In this document: in pieces, positions 1 to 5,892 of the stretch | Numbering within the stretch: position 1 is the stretch's first letter | Layout: every line of letters begins with the position of its first letter | Assembly: GCA_002385805.1 (NCBI GenBank) | Contig: DGEF01000098.1 | Span: 666-15,934, forward strand | Direction of reading: 5' to 3' | DNA from: Peptococcaceae bacterium UBA3933 | GTDB taxonomy: Bacteria > Bacillota > Peptococcia > Peptococcales > BICA1-8 | DNA length: 15,269 nucleotides | The notes under the pieces: model-generated | The model's input: the letters and a program-made list of their open reading frames with translations, nothing else | Told to the model about the DNA's origin: nothing | Databases searched by the model: none | Program-made: the position numbers and the translations under genes

Positions 1-740
1 GCCAGGTTAGCCGGTAGAGTCCAGGGAGTTGTAGTCCAGATAACAACAAAACTGTCTTCCTCTTCAAACAATCCCTTAGCATCTTTTACCGGAAACTTAA
101 CATAAATAGAAGGTGATTTCTTATCATGATACTCAATTTCTGCTTCAGCTAAAGCAGTCTCACAGTGAGCACACCAATGAACAGGTTTTAAACCTTTATA
201 AATATAACCTTTTTTAGCCATTTCTCCAAAAACGCCTATTTGGATTGCTTCAAATTCAGGTGCCAGAGTCAAATAAGGATTTTTCCAATCTCCCCTGACC
301 CCTAATCTTTTAAACTGTTCCCTTTGGATATTTACATACTTTAAAGCATAATTTCGGCATTGTTCCCGAAATTTAACCTTATCAACCTCATGACGATTAA
401 GCCCCAAATCCTTAATAGCTTGAACTTCAATAGGTAAACCATGGGTATCCCAACCGGGAACATAAGGGGCATCATATTTAGTTTGAGAGTGATATTTAAC
501 AATAATATCTTTAAGAATCTTATTTAAAGTATGACCTAAATGAATATCCCCATTGGCATAGGGTGGACCGTCGTGTAAAACGAATTTGGGTTTGCCTGCA
601 TTTTTCTCCTGAACTTTTTCGTAAATATCATTTTCTTCCCAAAACTTTAAGATTTCCGGTTCTTTTTTCGGTAAATTACCCCGCATAGGAAAATCTGTTT
701 TAGGTAGATTTAAAGTTTTTCCATAGTCTAATTTCTCCAT
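1..740 (-). CDS. ileS: Isoleucyl-tRNA synthetase, N-terminal part (gene cut by window edge)
   Basis: Cytosolic class I aminoacyl-tRNA synthetase that charges tRNA-Ile. About 246 of the usual roughly 930 codons are present; the rest lies beyond base 1. The start is the ATG at 738-740, preceded by a GAGGTGA ribosome site. Visible class I signature: HDGPPYANGDIHLGH at residues 56-70, which contains the HIGH-type motif HLGH (67-70). It is followed by the family-typical GWDTHGLPIE segment. The last residues visible, WTTTPWTLPAN, are the threonine-rich peptide at the start of the CP1 editing domain, which hydrolyses Val-tRNA-Ile. The gene sits behind a T-box leader and its own promoter, at the end of the division cluster, as in Bacillus where ileS follows divIVA. 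Identity is secure; the truncation is only the window edge. Confidence 0.97.
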   Translation of the reverse strand, partial: MEKLDYGKTLNLPKTDFPMRGNLPKKEPEILKFWEENDIYEKVQEKNAGKPKFVLHDGPPYANGDIHLGHTLNKILKDIIVKYHSQTKYDAPYVPGWDTHGLPIEVQAIKDLGLNRHEVDKVKFREQCRNYALKYVNIQREQFKRLGVRGDWKNPYLTLAPEFEAIQIGVFGEMAKKGYIYKGLKPVHWCAHCETALAEAEIEYHDKKSPSIYVKFPVKDAKGLFEEEDSFVVIWTTTPWTLPANL

Positions 741-801
741 ACAATTCACCTCATGTTTTATATTGTAGATGTAAAAATTATAGCTATTTTACTGGTTAGA
801 T

Positions 802-810
802 TTATCCACA
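802..810 (+). other. Isolated consensus DnaA-box-like 9-mer
   Basis: TTATCCACA matches the DnaA box consensus exactly. It lies in the roughly 220-nt stretch between the T-box terminator and the ileS start, which otherwise shows no gene. It is a single copy with no cluster and no AT-rich unwinding element, so it is not an origin. It may be chance, or a DnaA titration or regulatory site. Confidence 0.3.
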
Positions 811-963
811 GGAGTTAATATTTTTTGTCAGAAAAATATTATCTGGTCTATCATCTTGGTTAGATTATAAGATTTTAAAATCTCAGTCTGAAAAAATCAA
901 AATAAGTTTCTGACCAAAAATATTAACCCCAAAGCTTTTTCTAACCCAAAATTTATCCCAAAA

Positions 964-1201
964 GTAAAAAACCCCCTCATCCGTAAGGGACGAGAGGCTT
1001 CCCGTGGTACCACCCTCATGATGAGAAATAAATATCTCACCACTCAACAACCTGTTAACGGAGGTTACCCGACTAACACTACTAAAAGTTCGCATTAATA
1101 ACTCCCGGATGATTTTCCTTTAAAAGACGATATCCGGCTTTCACCCTCCCGGACTCGCTAAAATCAAATCTTTTAAAGTACTCTTCCGTTCATAGTTTTT
1201 A
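964..1201 (-). ncRNA. T-box leader (tRNA-Ile sensing) of ileS
   Basis: Transcription attenuator that binds uncharged tRNA. The T-box core GGGTGGTACCACGGG is on the minus strand at 1001-1015 and is immediately followed by a terminator hairpin (973-997) and a T run. The 5' part (about 1080-1195) has the long Stem I expected. A likely specifier is ATC at 1111-1113, followed by a purine, as in leaders responding to tRNA-Ile. A second ATC at 1108-1110 makes the exact triplet slightly uncertain. Low charging of tRNA-Ile would stabilise the antiterminator and allow ileS transcription. The 5' end is inferred from the promoter at 1208-1236. Confidence 0.95.
965..997 (-). terminator. T-box regulated terminator
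   Basis: On the minus strand CCTCTCGTCC pairs completely (with G-T wobbles) with GGATGAGGGG around a five-base loop, followed by TTTTTT. The 5' arm overlaps the region that pairs with the T-box in the alternative antiterminator, so the structure is conditional on tRNA charging. Confidence 0.9.
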
Positions 1202-1207
1202 TTTTTT

Positions 1208-1236
1208 ATAGTATTATACAAAAGGCTAATTGTCAA
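1208..1236 (-). promoter_or_regulatory. Sigma-A-type promoter of the ileS T-box transcript
   Basis: Minus-strand -35 TTGACA (1231-1236, a perfect consensus), a 17-nt spacer and -10 TACTAT (1208-1213). The expected start near 1201 is where the T-box Stem I begins. The TGA stop codon of the upstream gene (1233-1235) lies inside the -35 hexamer, so gene end and promoter are fused. Confidence 0.8.
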
Positions 1237-1835
1237 CCTAAGTGTTCCACAGCCTTCTTTAATAAAACCAAAAGTTTTTGGGCTATTACTTTATATATTT
1301 CATCCTCTAAAACTTCTTCTTTTGCCTCTGGAACTATTACCCTAATGTTTAAGGTAGGTAAACCCTTATTTTGTAAAAATTTAAACAAGTTATCTCCTTC
1401 AAGGTCTAAGCAGCCTAATGTATCTTGAGATAACTCTTGGGGAGTCTCTGTAAAAATATTTCCGGTAAATATTCTCAAAGACGCACTTTCGTCCTCCCCT
1501 ACGCTATTTGAGTTAAGAAATAAATCCACTAACCTCTGGCAACTATCTGCAGGGTGATCTTCGATTAAAACATCCCCCGGTCTTAACTTTTCATTTAAGG
1601 AAGTCCCCAGCCCAATAGTAATAACTTGAAAAATGCCTTCATTATTAATCACTGTTTCTAATAGTGAGTCGATGTCCTTAATGTTATTACTATCTTCTAC
1701 CAGGAATAAAATTTTGGTATAAAATTTTCCCCTATACCAGATGTCCCCTTCCTGCTCAAAAGTTTGCAGTTCAGAAAGGGCGTTTTTTATGTATTCACTT
1801 TCCAGGGAAAATGCTGAACAAATTAATGTTTTCAT
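1233..1835 (-). CDS. Divergent nucleoside phosphorylase/MTA-SAH nucleosidase-like protein
   Basis: 200 residues, with ATG at 1833-1835 behind an AAAGGAG site. Two segments resemble the purine nucleoside phosphorylase/MTAN fold. ITIGLGTSLNEKLRPGDVLI (from about residue 72) matches the Gly-rich strand with a GD turn. CLDLEGDNLFKFLQNKG followed by LNIRVI (about 143-165) matches the 'DMEG...iRvISD' substrate region. The catalytic 'S-D' expected after the RVI strand reads VPEAK, so the usual catalytic Asp is not evident and nucleosidase activity is doubtful. The length is a little short for MTAN (about 230). The gene has its own promoter (1885-1913) and lies between divIVA and ileS, a position not occupied in Bacillus. 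A domain-level call is reasonable; the substrate is unknown. Confidence 0.6.
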   Translation of the reverse strand: MKTLICSAFSLESEYIKNALSELQTFEQEGDIWYRGKFYTKILFLVEDSNNIKDIDSLLETVINNEGIFQVITIGLGTSLNEKLRPGDVLIEDHPADSCQRLVDLFLNSNSVGEDESASLRIFTGNIFTETPQELSQDTLGCLDLEGDNLFKFLQNKGLPTLNIRVIVPEAKEEVLEDEIYKVIAQKLLVLLKKAVEHLG

Positions 1836-1884
1836 AAAAACTTACTCCTTTAATTAAGCTAAAAAATTTAAGATACATTTATAA

Positions 1885-1913
1885 ATAATACTTAATAATT
1901 TGCTTTTTGACAA
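1885..1913 (-). promoter_or_regulatory. Promoter of the nucleosidase-like gene
   Basis: Minus-strand TTGTCA (1908-1913), 17-nt spacer, TATTAT (1885-1890). It lies just after the divIVA stop at 1926, so the nucleosidase-like gene can be expressed apart from the division operon. The expected start is near 1878, giving a leader of about 40 nt. Confidence 0.75.
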
Positions 1914-1925
1914 GCCATATCGTGA

Positions 1926-2420
1926 TTAATTACCCTTAGTTACAACCAGAGTGTCACCGGTCTTGGGTTCAACATATTCTTTTTTTTCATCCTCTACTAA
2001 TTCTAATTGGGCTAATAGAAATCCTTTAAATTGAGCTTTAAATTGTTGTACCGTTTTTTGCAAACTCCTATATTCCTCCTGGAGATCTAAAATTTTTTGC
2101 TGTGCATCAAATATTATCTGTTCACCTTTTTGATGGGCATTTTTAATTATTAATTCAGCTTCTTTTTCCGCATTCTTTTTAACTTCTTCTGCTGTTTGTT
2201 GAGCTAGAATCAGGGTATTATGTAAAGTATCCTCAAGTTCACGATATCGGTTAATGTTCTCTTGAAAATTTTCTACCTGTTCTTTCAAATTTAAGTTTTC
2301 CTTATAAAGTTTTTCATAATCTTTAATTATCTCATCTAAAAATTCGTCCACCTCATCAGCATCATAACCTCTTATAGATCGTTTAAACTCTTTATTATGG
2401 ATATCTAATGGTGTAAGCAA
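1926..2420 (-). CDS. divIVA: DivIVA-family polar/septal scaffold protein
   Basis: Cytoplasmic peripheral membrane protein that assembles on negatively curved membrane at septa and poles and recruits division or wall-growth factors. The 164 residues match the family length. The N-terminal signature LTPLDIHNKEFKRSIRGYDADEVDEFLDEI (residues 2-31 region) is diagnostic and holds the lipid-binding turn. From about residue 32 to 135 it is continuous heptad coiled coil rich in E, K, Q and L, followed by a short polar tail. The start is a TTG at 2418-2420, supported by AAGGGGG about seven bases upstream and by alignment of the N-terminus with the family. It lies downstream of ylmH and upstream of ileS, the conserved order. 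The 220-nt gap to ylmH is filled with short-period repeats, unlike the tight spacing elsewhere in the operon. Confidence 0.95.
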   Translation of the reverse strand: MLTPLDIHNKEFKRSIRGYDADEVDEFLDEIIKDYEKLYKENLNLKEQVENFQENINRYRELEDTLHNTLILAQQTAEEVKKNAEKEAELIIKNAHQKGEQIIFDAQQKILDLQEEYRSLQKTVQQFKAQFKGFLLAQLELVEDEKKEYVEPKTGDTLVVTKGN

Positions 2421-2436
2421 AGATATACCCCCTTTA

Positions 2437-2483
2437 TTAGTGGCTGGTGGCTAGTTTTTAGTGGCTAATATTTTAGTGACTAG
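2437..2483. repeat. Period-7 repeat array, ylmH-divIVA spacer
   Basis: After TTAG the plus strand reads TGGCTGG, TGGCTAG, TTTTTAG, TGGCTAA, then an eight-base step and TGACTAG. This is a degenerate heptad array with consensus TGRCTAG. Its first 31 bases are nearly identical to the array at 3487-3518, including the same TTTTTAG variant unit in third place. Confidence 0.8.
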
Positions 2484-2504
2484 TATTACGGCCTTCGGTC
2501 GTAT

Positions 2505-2528
2505 GATTAAGATTGAGGTTAAGGCTAA
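2505..2528. repeat. Period-6 repeat array, GGTTAA type
   Basis: Four hexads in register on the plus strand: GATTAA, GATTGA, GGTTAA, GGCTAA. It resembles the arrays at 7238-7267 (same strand) and 2568-2597 (opposite strand). Confidence 0.7.
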
Positions 2529-2567
2529 GCAGGTGAAGTAATCCAGATTTAAAACCCAATAATTGAC

Positions 2568-2597
2568 TGAAACTTAACCTAAACCTTAACCTTCGCC
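2568..2597. repeat. Period-6 repeat array, TTAACC type (inverted copy)
   Basis: Hexads in register: TGAAAC, TTAACC, TAAACC, TTAACC, TTCGCC. It is the reverse-complement type of the array at 2505-2528 and could pair with it imperfectly in the operon mRNA across a loop of about 40 nt. Confidence 0.7.
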
Positions 2598-2610
2598 GCC
2601 AGGCGACTTA

Positions 2611-2640
2611 TCCGTGTTTATCCATGGTTTAAATTAAACC
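2611..2640. repeat. Period-10 pair plus 15-bp palindrome
   Basis: TCCGTGTTTA and TCCATGGTTT are adjacent decads (2611-2630). Overlapping them is GGTTTAA-A-TTAAACC (2626-2640), a perfect palindrome that ends one base before the ylmH stop codon. It has no following T run on the minus strand, so it is not a standard terminator. Confidence 0.55.
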
Positions 2641-2641
2641 A

Positions 2642-3403
2642 TTATTTATACCGTACTAAATTAACTTTAATGCGGCCTTTCTTTGTTTCTCCGCAAATCT
2701 CGGAAATAAGTATTCTTCCCTTACCACGAAAAGATATAACATCATTTTCCGCACATTTATAATCCAAATCCTCAATAATCTGCCAGTTTACTTTTACTTT
2801 GCCACCTTTTATATAACCTACTACTTTAGTTCGGGACAAACCAAAACCATGGGCAACCACCGTGTCTAATCTTAGAGAGGATAAAGTTACTGCAACAACC
2901 TTGCCTTCAGGTTTCTCAGGTATCCATTCACCGACTTGTAATTCAGTTGCTTTTAAAGTAACTCCTTTAACCTTTAGGGGATTGACCATTAAAAAGTCAG
3001 CCAGTTCTCTACTAAGAATCACCACGCAACCATCTGAAACTGGATAAATATCTCCGACCTTTTCCCTTTTAATCCCTTGCCCTAATAAAGCTCCTAAATA
3101 GTCACGATGACTTACGGAAACATAGTTAAGATTGCCGATTAAACGAATTATACTAATTCCGGCCAATTCCACACTTGGATGTAAATATTCCGGACAAATT
3201 AAGATTCTTTGTCTTTCTGCCCTTTCTACCCCGCCAAAACTTGCATAATTAATACCTACTTGATTTTTTAAATACTCTTCCGCAACTCTCTTTAAATAAG
3301 GATCAACAAAGTCGGTAACCTGTTCTTTATGTCTTTGTAATACCAGTTTAACTTTATCTTTTAAACGTGTAAGAAATTCCAGAGTCTCATCGGTCATTTT
3401 CAA
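2642..3403 (-). CDS. ylmH: YlmH, S4-domain RNA-binding protein
   Basis: 253 residues. The C-terminal S4 RNA-binding domain starts near residue 178 (RLDTVVAHGFGLSRTKVV... KGGKVKVNW... DVISFRGKGR). The preceding region is the YlmH-specific mixed fold (VGDIYPVSDGCVVIL). In Bacillus, YlmH binds the 50S subunit carrying peptidyl-tRNA and can act in ribosome-associated quality control beside RqcH/RqcP; that is established knowledge and not visible here. The start used is TTG at 3401-3403, 13 nt after AAAGGAG. An ATG two codons further in (3395-3397) is the alternative and is farther from the site. It sits in the conserved ylmE-sepF-ylmG-ylmH-divIVA order. Both flanking spacers carry repeats. Confidence 0.92.
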   Translation of the reverse strand: MKMTDETLEFLTRLKDKVKLVLQRHKEQVTDFVDPYLKRVAEEYLKNQVGINYASFGGVERAERQRILICPEYLHPSVELAGISIIRLIGNLNYVSVSHRDYLGALLGQGIKREKVGDIYPVSDGCVVILSRELADFLMVNPLKVKGVTLKATELQVGEWIPEKPEGKVVAVTLSSLRLDTVVAHGFGLSRTKVVGYIKGGKVKVNWQIIEDLDYKCAENDVISFRGKGRILISEICGETKKGRIKVNLVRYK

Positions 3404-3430
3404 AAATAAATTAACGCTCCTTTAAATTAG

Positions 3431-3458
3431 TGACTAGTAACTGGTGACTAGTGACTAG
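3431..3458. repeat. Period-7 repeat array (TGACTAG)
   Basis: Four contiguous heptads after TTAG: TGACTAG, TAACTGG, TGACTAG, TGACTAG. The CTAG core is palindromic, so TAG occurs on both strands, and a seven-base step places stops in successive frames. Confidence 0.8.
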
Positions 3459-3490
3459 AATCTCGCCCACTTTTAGACTTAACTTATTAG

Positions 3491-3518
3491 TGGCTAGTGG
3501 CTGGTTTTTAGTGGCTAG
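3491..3518. repeat. Period-7 repeat array (TGGCTAG)
   Basis: Four heptads: TGGCTAG, TGGCTGG, TTTTTAG, TGGCTAG. With its TTAG prefix (3487-3490) it is a near copy of 2437-2468, about 1 kb away in the same orientation. Confidence 0.8.
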
Positions 3519-3525
3519 CAATGTT

Positions 3526-3549
3526 TTAACCTCAACCTACCGACCGAAG
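3526..3549. repeat. Inverted copy of the 2493-2522 module
   Basis: TTAACC, TCAACC and TACC hexads run into CGACCGAAG (3541-3549). The reverse complement of 2493-2522 holds the same two words, TTAACCTCAA and CGACCGAAG, separated by a few extra bases, so the two spacers share an inverted module. Confidence 0.6.
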
Positions 3550-3560
3550 ATAGTTCAATT

Positions 3561-3584
3561 CTCGCCCACTCGCTCACTCGCCTA
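3561..3584. repeat. Period-8 repeat array
   Basis: Three octads in register: CTCGCCCA, CTCGCTCA, CTCGCCTA. The phrase TCTCGCCCAC also occurs at 3461-3470 between the two heptad arrays. Confidence 0.7.
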
Positions 3585-3597
3585 CTAATAGACTTGA

Positions 3598-3867
3598 TTA
3601 AAACAAGATGTTATATAATAAACTTATCACTAAGGTTTCTATTAATTGTAAGAGTAAAAGGGCAAGAATTGGGGAAAAATCTATTCCCATTGTCCGCAGC
3701 GGAATGAAACGACGGACAGGTCCTAAAACAACTTCCGTGACTTCATAAATAAATCGAAAAATCGGTTGATAAGGGTCATGCCGTATCCAAGATAAAAGTA
3801 CACGGATAATTATTAGCCAGTACATGATGTCAAAGGCAATTCTAACCGCATCTATTAATAAAAACAT
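3598..3867 (-). CDS. ylmG: YggT/YlmG-family small membrane protein
   Basis: 89 residues with two hydrophobic segments (about 3-25 and 62-86) around a short cytoplasmic loop containing WIRHDPYQPIFRFIYEVTEVVLGPVRRFIP, typical of the YggT family: an RxDP-type turn and a 'P.R..iP' motif. In Bacillus ylmG belongs to the division cluster, and plastid/cyanobacterial relatives affect nucleoid and division-site distribution; the molecular role is unknown. The ATG at 3865-3867 is chosen because GAGGTG lies six bases before it. A GTG at 3874-3876 is inside that ribosome site and is not credible. The gene follows proC by 16 nt. Confidence 0.92.
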   Translation of the reverse strand: MFLLIDAVRIAFDIMYWLIIIRVLLSWIRHDPYQPIFRFIYEVTEVVLGPVRRFIPLRTMGIDFSPILALLLLQLIETLVISLLYNILF

Positions 3868-3883
3868 TACTAACACCTCATAA

Positions 3884-4690
3884 TTATTCTGAACCTAATT
3901 TTTTACTCATTAAATACGCAGATTCCACCGCATCCATTACAGTTCCTCTGAATCCGGCCTTTTCTAAAACGTTTATTCCCCGAATTGTAGTACCTCCGGG
4001 AGAAGTTACCATATCTTTTAATTGACCGGGATGAAGTCCTGTTTTTAGTACCATTAAACCTGCCCCCACCACAGTCTGAGCAGCAAGTTTATACGCTATA
4101 TTCCGTGGTAAACCTACCTGAACTCCTCCATCGGCCAGAGCCTCAATAAATTGATACACAAAGGCAGGTCCGCTGCCACTTAAACCTGTAACTGCATCCA
4201 TTAAATATTCCGCCAGAATAACTGTTTCACCTATTGAAGCAAATATTTCCTTAGCTAACTGCAAATCCTGATCATCAGCATATTTACCTTTACATAACGC
4301 AGCCATACCTGCTCCCACTAAAGAGGGGTTATTAGGCATAACACGGATAACAGGAACCTTTCCTACTAATTCTTCGATAAAATTAGTGGAAATGCCTGCA
4401 GCTATAGAGATAATAGTTTTATTGCAAATATCTCTTGGAAAGCCACCCAAAGCTTCCTTTAAATGCTGCGGTTTAACGGCTAGAATTATTACTTCAGCCT
4501 GCTGAAAAACCAGAATGTTATCACAAGTAGTGGCAATGGCAAATTTGTTATTAATGAATTTTAACCTTTCCTGATTAATATCAGAAACAATAAGGTCTTG
4601 GGGTAAATGCAAATTAGCGGTTAATACACCGTTAATAATTGCCTCGGCCATAGCCCCCGCACCTATAAACCCTAATTTATATGAACTCAA
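3884..4690 (-). CDS. proC: Pyrroline-5-carboxylate reductase
   Basis: Last step of proline synthesis: reduction of pyrroline-5-carboxylate with NAD(P)H in the cytosol. 268 residues, full length. The N-terminal Rossmann motif is LGFIGAGAMAEAI (about 6-18), followed by ILAVKPQ and the family block VIRVMPNNPSLVGAG. The C-terminal dimerisation and active-site block GLSGSGPAFVYQFIEALADG and the signature MVTSPGGTTIRGI are intact. The start is a TTG at 4688-4690, with GGAG eleven bases upstream inside the 3' end of sepF; only three bases separate the genes, so translation is probably coupled. proC inside the ylm cluster is seen in many Clostridia and cyanobacteria. Confidence 0.96.
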   Translation of the reverse strand: MSSYKLGFIGAGAMAEAIINGVLTANLHLPQDLIVSDINQERLKFINNKFAIATTCDNILVFQQAEVIILAVKPQHLKEALGGFPRDICNKTIISIAAGISTNFIEELVGKVPVIRVMPNNPSLVGAGMAALCKGKYADDQDLQLAKEIFASIGETVILAEYLMDAVTGLSGSGPAFVYQFIEALADGGVQVGLPRNIAYKLAAQTVVGAGLMVLKTGLHPGQLKDMVTSPGGTTIRGINVLEKAGFRGTVMDAVESAYLMSKKLGSE

Positions 4691-4693
4691 CTT

Positions 4694-5167
4694 TTAAATT
4701 TCTCCTCTCTTGGCAAATTTAGAAACCCAGGAAAATACATCTTCCTGATCTTCGAAATAGTCCTCGGTAATTTCACCACCGATATCAATATTAGGAGGCA
4801 CAACCAAAATAATGCTGCGTCCGATTTTCTGCATTGTCCCATCCAAGGCATAGGCAGTGCCACCTACAAAATCAATTATTCTTTTCGCAAGACTTAATTC
4901 AATGTTTTCCATATTAACAATAACCGCACGATGATTCTTTAAATTATCAGCAATAACCTGGGCTTCATCAAAATTTTTAGGTTCCACAACCACTACTTTT
5001 GCGCTATCACTTTTATAGTTATGAATTGCTACTAACTGACCTTTTTTTCTTTTATATTGGGGTTCTGTTTGACTTTCTTCTTGACTTTGAATAATTTCTT
5101 CTTGTTCATCCTCTTCATCATTATCTAAAAAACCCATAACATCTAAAAATTTATCTACAACTTTCAT
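4694..5167 (-). CDS. sepF: SepF, FtsZ-bundling membrane anchor
   Basis: Division protein that polymerises into rings, binds the FtsZ C-terminus and tethers it to the membrane. 157 residues. The N-terminal amphipathic membrane helix is MKVVDKFLDVMGF (1-13). An acidic, Gln/Glu-rich linker follows (about 14-45), then the compact SepF domain (LVAIHNYKSDSAKVVVVEPKNF... VIVNMENIELSLAKRIIDFVGG... IGRSIILVVPPN). The ATG at 5165-5167 is chosen because AAGGAGG lies nine bases upstream and it puts the amphipathic helix at the N-terminus; an in-frame upstream extension to 5215 has no comparable site. Gaps are 22 nt to ylmE upstream and 3 nt to proC downstream. Confidence 0.95.
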   Translation of the reverse strand: MKVVDKFLDVMGFLDNDEEDEQEEIIQSQEESQTEPQYKRKKGQLVAIHNYKSDSAKVVVVEPKNFDEAQVIADNLKNHRAVIVNMENIELSLAKRIIDFVGGTAYALDGTMQKIGRSIILVVPPNIDIGGEITEDYFEDQEDVFSWVSKFAKRGEI

Positions 5168-5189
5168 CTTCTTTATCCTCCTTTCTCCC

Positions 5190-5879
5190 TTAATATCTTG
5201 GTCCGAAGATTGCACTTCCTACCCGAACCATCGTAGCCCCTTCTTCAATCGCTACCTGAAAATCATTTGTCATACCCATCGACAATTCTGCCATCTCCAC
5301 ATTGGGAATATTTGCCTCTTTAATTTGATTAAATAGCTGATACATTTCCCTGAAATAAGGACGTACTTCTTCCGGATTCTCCACCTCCGGGGCAATATTC
5401 ATTAATCCTTTAATTTTTACCCAAGGTAAACTTCCTGCAACCTCTTTAATAAAAGGAAGGGTTTCTTCTTTACTTAAGCCAAATTTGCTGGCTTCGCCGG
5501 CAATGTTTACTTGCACCAAACATTCCATGGTTTTTTGTAAAGATTCCATCCGTTTATTTATTTCCTGGGCTAACGAAAAACTTTCTAAAGAATGAATTAA
5601 TTTTACTTTATCAGTTATGTATTTTACCTTATTTCTCTGCAAGTGCCCAATTAAATGCCACTCTACCTGAGAAGGTAGTTGAGGATATTTTTCACGCAAT
5701 TCCTGTACTCTATTCTCACCCAGTAAATAATGTTTCTGGTTTATTATTTCATTTATTTCCTCAATACTTCTACCTTTGGTAACTACAATAAGCGAAACAT
5801 TTCTGGGTTTTACGCGGGAATTATCTAAAGCCATATTGATTTGTTCTTTAATTTTCAGATAATTGTCTATAATGCTCAT
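5190..5879 (-). CDS. ylmE: PLP-binding protein of the YggS/YlmE (PROSC) family
   Basis: Cytosolic TIM-barrel protein that binds pyridoxal 5'-phosphate and keeps PLP and amino-acid pools in balance; it has no known catalytic reaction. 229 residues, standard length. The Schiff-base lysine is K35 in LIVVTKGRS. Family blocks LLGENRVQEL, WHLIGHLQRNKVK and the C-terminal phosphate-binding signature LSMGMTNDFQVAIEEGATMVRVGSAIFG are all present. ATG at 5877-5879 with AGGAG ten bases upstream. It starts 13 nt after the HlyD-like gene and precedes sepF, as in Bacillus. Confidence 0.95.
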   Translation of the reverse strand: MSIIDNYLKIKEQINMALDNSRVKPRNVSLIVVTKGRSIEEINEIINQKHYLLGENRVQELREKYPQLPSQVEWHLIGHLQRNKVKYITDKVKLIHSLESFSLAQEINKRMESLQKTMECLVQVNIAGEASKFGLSKEETLPFIKEVAGSLPWVKIKGLMNIAPEVENPEEVRPYFREMYQLFNQIKEANIPNVEMAELSMGMTNDFQVAIEEGATMVRVGSAIFGPRY

Positions 5880-5892
5880 TTATTATGCACTC

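Noticed and set aside
883..1095. Open frame of 70 codons on the minus strand
   Set aside because: It lies wholly within the T-box leader and spans the T-box core and terminator; no ribosome site or codon bias supports it.
2607..2632. TTATCC-containing decads as DnaA boxes
   Set aside because: TTATCCGTG and TTATCCATG miss the essential CACA end of the DnaA box; they are better explained as a period-10 repeat.
2862..3047. Plus-strand open frame inside ylmH
   Set aside because: Antisense shadow of a well-supported gene, with no ribosome site.
2437..3584. CRISPR array
   Set aside because: Units are only 6-10 bp, contiguous and without spacers; no cas gene is present.
5168..5215. Upstream in-frame extension of sepF
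   Set aside because: It lacks a ribosome site and would bury the membrane-targeting helix; the ATG at 5165-5167 has AAGGAGG at proper distance.
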